NCBI GenBank assembly: GCA_944384395.1
Contig: CALWTD010000032.1
Span: 1-64,000, forward strand
Direction of reading: 5' to 3'
DNA: 64,000 nt
DNA from: an uncultured Clostridia bacterium
GTDB lineage: Bacteria; Bacillota; Clostridia; Christensenellales; UBA1242
Part shown: piece by piece, positions 23,301 to 35,300 of the stretch
How the letters are laid out: each line of letters opens with the position of its first letter
Numbering within the stretch: the stretch's first letter is position 1
The notes under the pieces: generated by a model
The model's database searches: none
What the model was told of the DNA's origin: nothing
What the model saw: the letters and a program-made list of their open reading frames with translations, nothing else
Made by a program: the position numbers and the translations under genes

Positions 23301-26300
23301 ATTATCGCCAATTGATATTCCATCACTTTTTTGTGCTTGATCTTTATCAAAGTCACTTACAGAATATGTTGCGTGACCAATTATAGAACGTGCTTTGCTA
23401 TAACAATTTGATATGTTTCCACCATATCCACTTATGCCACCCAAATATGTTGTGTCGAAAGCAAAACTATTTCCGGCAATGATTTCAACATTACTTAAAA
23501 TATAACAACTATCAATAATTTTTTCACTTTCATCATAAGATGTATTGTTTGTTATTACATCACTGCATGAGCCAACAATACCACCTGCATATAGTTTTAA
23601 TTTTGATATATCTGAATATAACTTACCCAAATTACTTAATTTGTCTTGATATGATATTGAGTCCGAATTTAAATTATGCAATTCTCCATCAAACAAATGT
23701 ATTGATTGATTGATATAAGAATTTTCAATGCTTCCATAGTTTTGTAGTCCAACAATTCCACCAAATATGATTGTTTTATCTGACATTTTTACATTTTCTG
23801 CAAAATCAACATATATTGGTTTTGTTAAACTTGAATTTTCAACAGTACCACCATTTAATACTCCAACCATGCCACCAATTATATAGTTAATGTTGTAGTT
23901 AGACAATTTCAATACATATTCAGTTCTATCTTTTGTGGAAGTAATTGAACTTAAATTACAACTACTTAAAGTTGAATTATCTCCTAATGAACCTACAACA
24001 TTGCCAAAAGTTAAGGTTTTAATTTTAGTATCGTCAAGTTTTATACTCGCAGTAGTATTATAAATAGTTCTTATTTCTATATTATTTATATTTGACATTC
24101 CTGTTACTTTATTTGCTAAAAATCCAACGGTTCCATCCCCGATATAATTTTCTGACAAATCAATAGTTATATTTTCAAGTATAAGCAATGAAATTGTTGA
24201 ATTTTCAACATTAGCAAATAATCCACCATTTAATGTTGATAAATTTTTAATATAATGCAACTCAGATATGCCGTCATACCCAGATAGGTTTATGTTTGAA
24301 ATATCCTTGCTTTGCCAATCTATAGTTTTGCTTATATATTCCGCATTTATATTATTTATTAAAACATAATAAGTTGTCTCATCTTCTTGTGATGATGGCA
24401 GTTGTTGAAGTTTTCCAAGATTTGGCACTTGATATGGATTATCTTGCGAGCCAACACCTGTACTATGCCACATATATTCAATATTTGTATAAGCACCATC
24501 AATAAATGAACCATAACCAAAGTTGTAATTTTTATTAACTTTTAAGTTGCCATCATAATTATCGCTAATTGTATTGATTTCATTTTCTTCATATTTTTCA
24601 TAACCGAGTGCAATATTATTTGTCTTTTCTGCTTCACCACCATTGCTATTTGATAACATTGCTTCACAAGCAAATGCATCATAGAAACAATTAGACGAAG
24701 ATGAGTCAAAAGCAAATCGTTTTTTTGCATCTTTATCTCTTATATCCAAATCCACCAACCTAGTATTTGAAAAACTATCATACACGTTTCCCGGTCCAAA
24801 TAAATACATTTTTCCGTTATAGTCTCCATCTGTTTCGTTTGGATTATAGTTTTGAATTGAACCTGATGAATAACAATTATAAATTAGTCCATCGTTTGAA
24901 ATAACAAATCCGGCAACAACAACATTATTCTCATCTGTTTGACTATCATAAGAAACAACATCAACACTTGTATAACATTCTTTAATGAGTCCACTATTTG
25001 AAAATACAAAAGCGCTTGCTCTAAGGTTTGTTGTGATTGATCCTGTTATTTTTTGGTTTCCGTTTAATCTTCCCCTAACATTGCACGAGTAAATAATTCC
25101 AGCATTTGTTTCAACAAAACCTGAAATAACTTTGTTTTCACTTGAAATATTTTCATCGCCATTATAGTTTGCAAGAACAACAACACCACTAACTATACTG
25201 TTATTATCCAAACTTGCAATAGGACTATTTTTTGCATTGTCTTCTACATTAGATTCCTTTTCAAATATAATTTGTGCACCATCGCTGACAACAACTGTAT
25301 TTGTCAATTCTTTAATTTGGAAAGTGTAACTACTATCTTCTGTTCCTAAATAATAATATTCTTTTCCACTATCCCAAGATGAAGCACCATTTGGATAAGT
25401 ATATGGATAAAGTTTAGTTCCATCTTTATCTTCACCGAAATAGTTTTTGTCCAATACATTATAGTCGCTGTTGTTTAATGAAGTTATAATACTATTTAGT
25501 ATTGAATTTAACATCATATTCTCGCCAACTGCGTCGTCAGTTGTAAGTGTGTATACATGAGCGTATTTGTTTGTTGAAACCGTATTTTCATTATTAGTGT
25601 CAATAACACTAGCATTTTCACTTGTATTTCCAACTAGTGCATTTGCAGAATAAGTCTCGGCTAATTGTCTATCAAGTTTATTAAACAATGTGTTTATTGA
25701 GATGTTTGAAGCAAGTTGAACTTCACCTTTTGCATTTCCAACAAGTCCACCATAATAGAATATATTTAATTTTGTAATATTAGTTTTTGATTTTGTAATT
25801 ATTTTTGAGCCATCGTTTTCTTCTTTTACTTCATATGATGGATAAACATTGCCTGATGCAATAGAATTTTTAATTTCACTTTTATTTTCGCCACCATCTA
25901 AGTTTGCAACAATTCCACCTATTGTTAATGTTAATTGAGTTTTTTCATCAATGTTTGCATTGTTTGTTATATCACCTGTTGAGTAAACATTCGCAAGTGA
26001 CAAACTTATACCACTGCCAACAAGTCCACCAATACTTGTGGTATCTACTAAATCTTTTGTAGTATCTGACGCATTTCTACTACTATAATTTATATTTGCA
26101 TAATAAATTGCGTTTGAAATATTGTATTTTTTAACATTTCCAACAAGTCCACCAATGTTATTTACAATTTCACCTTCGCTATCTTTGTTGCATATTGAAA
26201 CAACTAAATCTATATATGATTTAACTTTATCAATATTATTTTTTTCACTAGCCACTGCATAACCAATTAAAGAACCAATATTATTTTCGTTAGAATAATC

Positions 26301-29300
26301 AATATTTAAAATGCTAATTTTATTTGTTGATTCTTTTATTATGCCGTTTTTACTTGTTTCATTTATTGCCTTTACTTCACAATTAGATATGTTTCCAGAT
26401 TCAAAACGACCAGCAACCCCACCTATATTAATGATGCGTGATATTGCATTAATGTTAATTTTAGGATATATTACAACATCGCTGATATTTGAATTTGATG
26501 CTTTCCCAACAATACCACCAATATTGCAATTATATAATAATGAGATATTTTCTTCATTCCAAATTGTAATGCTAGGTTTTAGTTCGTTTGTTGTTGTCGT
26601 TTGTTCATCATTAAAGTTAGAACTTATATTTATTCCTGATGTGTAACCAAACAAATAACCTACATTTGCTTGTATTAGACCACATTTAACGTTGATTGTT
26701 CCTGAAATTTCATTATTGATAACAGAAGGCATAACAGTTCCATCACTAGTACTATTTTGTAAATTTCCACCAATAAGACCAATTGAACTTTCATTGCGTC
26801 CATTTACAATGCCCTCAAATTTTCCTTCAATAAATATGTTTGAACTTTGAATGGTGATGTCAAAAATACCACCACTTTTGGTTTGTGATGTTGTGATTGT
26901 TCCTGTACCGAACAACATTCCAACATTTATTGTTTCTTCACTCTCATTTTTATAAAATGTTGAAATATTCATATCGCAATATGATATCTCAATATCGCTA
27001 AACACCGTTGTGCCTTTTGCATTTGCTGTTACAATTCCAATTGTAGCACTTGTGTTTAGTGTAGCATTTAACGTAACATTTTTAAATTTTAATTTGTTAA
27101 ATGTTGTATCGTTTGCCGTTCCAACAAGTATTGCTGTTGTACTCAAAGAACTATTAAATTCTATATTTGTGTTATATTTAACGATAAAGTTATAGAAAGT
27201 CGCACCATTGGTTGAACTAAATAGTGCTCTATTTTGATTTGTTTTAAACAAAAATCCTGATGGATTTAGATTATCTAAACTTCTTAGTGTTCCAGAGAAA
27301 TTTGTGATTGGTGCAATTCTTTTTGTTATGCCAATCAGTCCATCTTCATTTTCTATGCTATTGTCTGGGTCAATTACAAATATATCGTCGTTTGTTGAAA
27401 CTCTTAACAAATCTATATCATCTTGATTTCTTATATATCTTATTTTTGTTATGTAACCAAAAAGTATATGAGGGAATAACTCATCTTCATCTCTCTCCCA
27501 AGATTGTTTTTCCCAACCATTTCCAGTAAAGAAGCCGTCATATAACTCGCCATCATCTCCAACACCTGTTATATTTGATAAACTTGTTATGTTAGAAACA
27601 TATTCATCATCATAAAAATTTGTGGAAGATACCGATGTACCATTAAATTTTATAAGAGATTTGCACAATGCAGTAGATGTTTTATAACTGTTATTTGCAT
27701 TTTCGTTCAATGAAACTGCGTATGTCTTATTAAAATAGTTTTCATCAATTAGTTTATTTGACCAGTAATTTACTGCGTTAACTTTGTCAAAATCAAATCC
27801 ACCTTTATTTAATCCAATTATACCACCAGCAACACTTGCACTTACATCGCCAAAAGCGTAAACTTCGTTTAATGATAATTTAATGTAATCAGTTTGTGAA
27901 GTTGTAGGTTTTTCATTTATACCGACAATACCACCTGCATAAGAATTTAATGCGTCGGTTATAACATTTAATTTTGAATATGATTTCTCAATTTTTCCAC
28001 TAACATTAAGTCCAACAAGTCCACCGATTGCAATAGGGTTATAAGATGAGCCAACAAAGAGTTGTTCATTTCCTCTGTCAACAGAATAATTGCCCTTATA
28101 ATAATCGTCAACACCATCTTCAATAATGTTTATTTGCCAATTTTCTTCATGCTCTGAACGAACTTGTCTTAAATATCCTTTATTATATCCAACAATACCA
28201 CCAGCAAAACCATTATAAGAATATAGACCTTGCATATTTCGGTTTTGAGTATCTACATACGACAATTCATAAAGAGCATCTTGAACAATTGTAAGTGGTC
28301 CAACATAACCAATAACGCCACCAACAGTACCTGCGGCAATTTGACTTGTACCTATTGTTTTAAGCATAATGGCGTTTCCATTTGTTGATATAATTGAATC
28401 AGCAAACATTTCTTGAGTAATGGAATCATCATTATATGTATCAATAATACCAACAATACCACCAGCATATGAAATATTATTATTTTGAGTTTCGTTTAAT
28501 CTTGAATATTGGTTATATGTTGTATAACTTGCCCCACTTGTGTAATAATCAGGGAATTTAGCTGCTGTTACACTTACATTTGTTGATGACAAATTGAAAA
28601 TATACGAATTTCCAATAACTCGTCCAATTAAACCTCCAACAATATTTTTTCCTCTAACCGTTACTGTGTTTGTGTTTTCAAAAGCCGAGACTAAATTTAC
28701 ATTTACTACTTTAGAATCATAAACCGTTCCAGCAATTGCTCCGACATATTTAATATTTTTTGCTTCAACACCCAAAACTTCGCTTTCTGCATTTGTAGTT
28801 CCAATAATTACATTTACATTCATAACTATTGCACCTGATTCAATGGTTGCAAACATACCAAAGTTATCTGCAGTGCTTTCAACATATGAATCTGAAAGTG
28901 CAAAACCAGAAATAGTAAATCCATTTCCGTCAAATTTACCAATTCCGTTTCCGTTACCTTCTTCTCTGTAAATTCCTGTTAGAGTCAAGTTTGAAGATGC
29001 CAATCTATAAGTTTGTTCGTCATCACTAGAAACAAGTTCTTGTAAATCTATATCATTTATAAGTCTATAATTGCCAAATGCTTGTTTTTTGTCTAAATTA
29101 ACAAATTTAGATGCACTTGTTCCACTAATTCCACTAAATACACTGTTAAATTCTTGTGCATTTCTAATTAGTATAGGGTTGTTTAATGAACCATACTCAT
29201 AGTTTGTTGCATAATTAAGCATTGGCATATCTTCATCACTTGATTGTTGACTGTAATATCTCAACGAAACAGTTTTTGTGTTTGCACTAATAAGTTCAGG

Positions 29301-32300
29301 TCCTGTTGTTGTCATAACCCAGATACCATCATCGTTTTGTTCATTAGTTGCAAAACTATAACCATAGAAATATTCTTCAAGAGTAACTGAAGAAACAAGT
29401 GATGCACTCTCTCCGTATGCTTCTTCAATTAAAATGTTTGAATTTTCAAGAGCCACTGCATCATAGTAATAAGAATTTTCAATTGTGCCAAAATTTTGCC
29501 AATTACCCCAATCATCAACACCTGAGAAATTCATTTGCGTTGTAGTTGCACCAATTATTCTAGACAACGATAAAGATGTTTTTACAACACCACTAGATTG
29601 GTTGTTATAAACAAAACCTGCACTTGTTCTTCCTGGATTATCTCCAAGATTAGTAAGCGTTATGTTTGCATAACTATCACTTATATTTCCTGAGTTTGAG
29701 TAAACAAACCCTGCACTTATTCCAGATGTTTCAATTCCATATTTGGTTGCATGAATATCTTGACTATTTTCTTTTACACCTTTTGCATAACTCATGCTTA
29801 TTCTGCCAGAGTTTTCAATTACAAACCCACTTGTTATTGTTGTATAATCTATATTAGAGTTGTTTATTTCTCTTAAATTTGAAACAAAACTGCTTGAAAT
29901 TCTTCCTGTATTTGTGTGAACAAAACCACTTATTTCTCCAAATGAAGAAATAACAAATGGCTCCAAATATATTGTTTCATAAGTAACTGAACCTTTATCG
30001 TTTACATTATAAACATTTATACTCTCTCCACCAACCCTGCTGTTTGTTATAATTCCAGAGTTATTCAAAACAAAACCAGAAGTTTGAGCCGAAACATTTA
30101 ATGTGCTATTGGCTTTAATGTTTAGTCCACTTATTTGAGGAGTTATTTGATTTGCCAAATATCTATAACTAACAACTTCTGTATTTGTTATAATTCCTGA
30201 GTTATTTATTGCAATTGGTGCAATATTAACTTGATTCGTAATGTTTGAATCAATTGTAATTGCGTCCACATGATAAATGTTTAGTCTTAAATTCTTGATT
30301 GTGGTATTACTGCTAACATTTTGGAACAACGACAAACTAACGGTGCTTTGATTTAAAACACTGTCGCTAAAACTTCTAATAATTATTTGATATCCGTTTC
30401 CGTCTAAACTTTTTATTTTTGATGTATCTTGAATTGGTGAAAAATCATACAAAATTATATCGTTTGTTAAAATATAATCTTGTTCAATATCTCCAGTAAA
30501 TGCATTTAAAAACTCATCTGCATTTGATATTTCTTCTGGTTGCTCTTCTGTTACATAATTTGCTATTACTATGTCAAAGAAGTATTGATATGTTCTTATG
30601 CTTCCATCTGGCATTTTTGCTTTTATTTCCAAAAGCATTCTTTGAGTGCCAATGTTTTTACCTAAAAACTTAATTACTTTTTGAATTTCGCCGTTTACTG
30701 TTTGCTCTTCAATCACAAAATCAGCAATTATATCGCTAGACACAGTAGAGTAAGTGCCATCATTATTTTTAACAACTATAGGTGTGTATTCATTACCATT
30801 TACATAAAATAAGTTTTCAATTAAAGTATCTTTGTTTTTAGTAGAATAATTAACTTCGTATCCCGTTTCATTATTTAAATAATAATTATTTTTGATAAAT
30901 GTGTTATATGCTCTTTCACTTGAAGTTATTAGTCCATTTTCGCCTTTAACATATTTACCTGCGATTTTAAATTCTAATGAGTTGTAAAAATATTTGTCTC
31001 CATAAACAACATCACTGCCTGTTTCGTTGTTTAAGTGTGTATTTTCAAAATCTAATTCAAAATCAATTACGTAAATTTTTAGAATTGAATAAACTTCTTC
31101 TTTAACACCATTTACATATCTTGACGTTGTTACTTGAATATCAACATTGCCACAATTTTCGCCAAGAGTTATACTTAGTGTACCTTTAAAATATTTTGTT
31201 GCGTAACTTGAAAAATCTTGATTGTTTATTATAGTTACATTTTTATTTACATTTGTTGTATTCATATCGTAAGCGATAATGCTTTCAATTTGTTGAGTTT
31301 GTTCATAAACAACATCTGCCGTTATTGTATCACCTTTAACAGCAAAAATTTTATCTTTGCCTTCAACAGTAACCCCTGCTTTTTCTTGTGGAACAATCAA
31401 AAGTGAATAAACTTCTGTGTAAACTTTCTCATTGTTATTATAGATGTCTATATATATATTATAAGAAGTGTTTACATTAACAGTAGAAGGAACAACAACC
31501 CTAACATAATATCTTCCAACTTCGCTAGCTGTTTCTTTTGCATAAATTTTTACACCATTTTCAATAAACTCAAAGTTTGTTGCAAGGTCTATGTCGTATG
31601 TTGCATTGTCATTTTTCTTCATTGCAATAAGAGATACGCTTTGATTATTTACAGGTTGTGCAGTAACATTTATATGAGTATAATTTGCATAAGATGGATA
31701 AACCATAATATCCAAAAGTCCACTTGTGCCTGGTGATAAAACATTGTTTGGAAAATAATTGTACGATGAACCACTTAACGAACTTTCTTTTTGTGCGTAA
31801 TTGTTTACATCTACTCTTAATATTTCTTGTGCTAAAACATTGATTTTTACATCTGCATAAACATATTCGTCCGATATAAATCTTATTGTGTAACCATTTA
31901 AGTCAATTTTTGATGAATTTAAAGACTTGTTAATTTTTATTGTTGCACTAAATTTAATTGTTTCTGTGTTGTTATTATTTTGTGTTTCACTAATTTTTGA
32001 CAATGTTATGTTTTCAAAAATGTTAAGCATTGAAACATCATTCCATTCACTGTTATATATTTCTATATTTACAGTTTTATTTAATGCTTTTTCGTCAAAT
32101 ATAGCAGTTATACCGATATCCAATTCATCACTTGCCGAAATTGTTGCACTATTTATTGTTGAACTTATTGACAAAGCACCATGAGTTCTAAACACATTAA
32201 GTCTTTTTAATGTATTCTGTTTTATAATTTGTTGAATTTTATTACTATTTTCAGTGTCTACAATTGTATCAATCAGTTTTAAGTATATGTCAAAATCAAC

Positions 32301-35300
32301 ACTGTCTAAAATTGTACCATCTTCTTGTTCAAATTTTGAAACAATGGTATGTGTTCCAATGTTTTTACCAACAATAAATTTAGACTCTTCATCATTCACA
32401 TCAAAAATCACTTCAAAATTGTTTTGCATAAGAGGAATTTCTCTGTTTGATAAAACTATTGTTGAAGTTATTGATGATTGCAAACTATCGCTAACACCAT
32501 TTTTTATAGATATTGTAGCATCGTTTAAAAGGTTTTGACCTTTGTAACTTAATGTGAAGTTATTTGTTGCATAAATTACATATACAATAATAGTTTTTGG
32601 CGCAACACTTAAATCATATTTTGACTGAAGTGTCAGTTCTGCCATTCCTAAATTTTTTACTTGAATTTCACTTGTTTTACAGTCAATAACATTTGAGTTG
32701 TTAGACGAAACAATAAGTCCGTCAACCTTATCAACACCAAATAATTCATTTAAACTTATTGTGTTTATCATGTTAAGAACTTGTTTTTCGTAATCTGTAA
32801 GCACATAACCGTTTGCCTTGTATAAATACATTACAGCAACACCATTATCTTCTGCAAGTGATAATCTCGAATTTTGAATTTGTATATTTTGTAAATCTTC
32901 ACCCGTTAATGCTTTTAAAGTAACAACTTTTGTTAAATATGGAAAACCATAGTTGCTTGTTGAATTTCTATTCCAAATTTGAGAAGTTCCCATTGAAACA
33001 TTTAAGAATACTTCACTTGTGTTTTGTGTTGTTCCAAAAACGTATTTACCATTATTTTGAGTCATAAAATAACTAAATTTAATTTGCAAACTTTCTTGTT
33101 CGTCAACATTTTGTGTAAATTTACTAATAATGTAACTATTTTTAATTAAATTCTCGTCATTTTTATTAACACTTGCATTTTTTGAAACATAAAAACTAGA
33201 TGTTTGACCAATTTCGGCAAAACATTGTTCAATAACTATATTATTTGATAAAATCATACCAACTAATGCGCCCATAACTTTTGTGTCAAAATTTGCATCA
33301 GTGCTAAAATTATAGATATAAGATTTTTCAAGGCGTGAATTTTCAGTCATCTCCCCAACAAGTCCACCAATAATTTGTCCATCAAAATTCATTTGAGAAT
33401 CGGCTTGCATGTTGTATATAAGAACATTCGAATTAGAAACTGTGCCATAATTTATTGCACAAATTCCACCAACAACACCATTTGGTGCAATTATTGAACC
33501 GGAAAACGTACTATTTTCAATTTTTCCATAGTTTATATTTACCAATCCACCTGCGCTTGATTGATCTGTTTCTACTTTACTTGCAACATATTTACCATTT
33601 TGATTGTATATATCTACAGTTATATTTTTTATTAAACCGTTGTTTGTATTTACAAGCATTGCTTGTGATGTTACTTGTCCACAAACTATCAAATCCTCTA
33701 ATAATCCATTAATACCTAAAGTATTAAATAAACATTCGTCATTAAGTGTTATTGTTGCAATAAAATCATTACCTTCTATTTTTCCATATAATCCACCATT
33801 AAATGTGTCTGGCTTGTTATTCCATACTTGTGGATAACTAACACTATTTACTAGTGTATAATGGAAAGAACCATCAACAATTTCATTTAAACTTTGAATT
33901 CTTATTGATGTTTCTCTTGTTGTTCCATCTCCAATAGTAACAGGAATGTCACAGTAAACAATGTTATCTCTATAATATTCGTTGCCTAAATCATCAACAA
34001 ATATTCCGTCCTTTGGCAAAATTCTAATTATTCCACTTCCACCATAGTTTCCAACAACACTAATAAGACCATCATCAGATATATTTAAAACATTGCTTGG
34101 TGTTCCAACATTTGGAATAAATCTAAATGCTACATCTTTATTTAAAGCGTTATCAGGTTCTACTTTTGTTAATATTTTAAAAGATGTTTCACCGTTAACA
34201 ATACCTTTTAAATTTTGAGTTATAAGATATATTCCATTATCTGCAACATTAGAAGCAATAATATTTTCAACAAGTATTGGTTCTTTGATTACTATATTTA
34301 TAGAGTATTCAATGATATTTTTATCAAGACCTAAATCCTTTGCAGATATCGATAATGTTGTAGGCATAAATATAGAATCTTCATTATCAGCATTTCTTGT
34401 AAGGGCTGTAAACTTAAATTTACCACCACCTAAATTTTCCACAGTAAAGTAGACAACATTTGAATTTGTTGCTTTAAATTCATAAACAACATTTTGTTCT
34501 AGTTTTATGTCTCCCCAAAAATCCCAATAAATATCATCATAAGTTGGACTTGTGAGCCCATTGTTAAACAATATATCAATGGTTGTTGTTGATAGATTTT
34601 TGTTGAATTCACCAACTTCATCATATGCATAAAGTTCTATTGTTTTGCTTGATGCGTTAAATGATGTTATTGGCACATAGATTTCAACAAGAAAATATTT
34701 ATCAATGATTTTATCTGCATAAATATATTCTAATCCATTATCACTAAGTTTTATTTCTTTGCCTGTAAAAGAAGCCTTTACCCAAACTTTTCCAACTCTT
34801 ATTGGCGAAATATAACTCATTGCTCTTAAATAATTTGCACTTATAACATTTGAATTAGAAGAATATAAATCAGCACTCGTTGGAGGAACCAATCCATCTT
34901 CAATATCAAAGTCTGCATCTATGTCGTAAAATCCATAAGATACAGAGTTGTATGTTGCGTTTGAATTAAATACAAGTGGCAAAGATTGTCCCATTTTCAC
35001 AGCCAAATAATTTATGCTACTTTCATCATAGTTAATATTTCCAACAGCAGATGATGTGTTAAAAGTTGGGTCGATGTTAACTTTAACATCACTCAATTCT
35101 TCAACGACAATAATTCTGCAAGATACTTCTTGACCAGATTCAAATTTAATCGTTATTAAACCTTCACCAGTTTTCCCTTCTACAGACTGAATTTTTAAAT
35201 CATATTTGTAAGCCTCTTTAACCATACCTTTTTCAATTAAGTATACAAGTTGTCCATCGCCTGCATCTTGTTCGGCGAAATTAAACATGTCTCCGCTTGC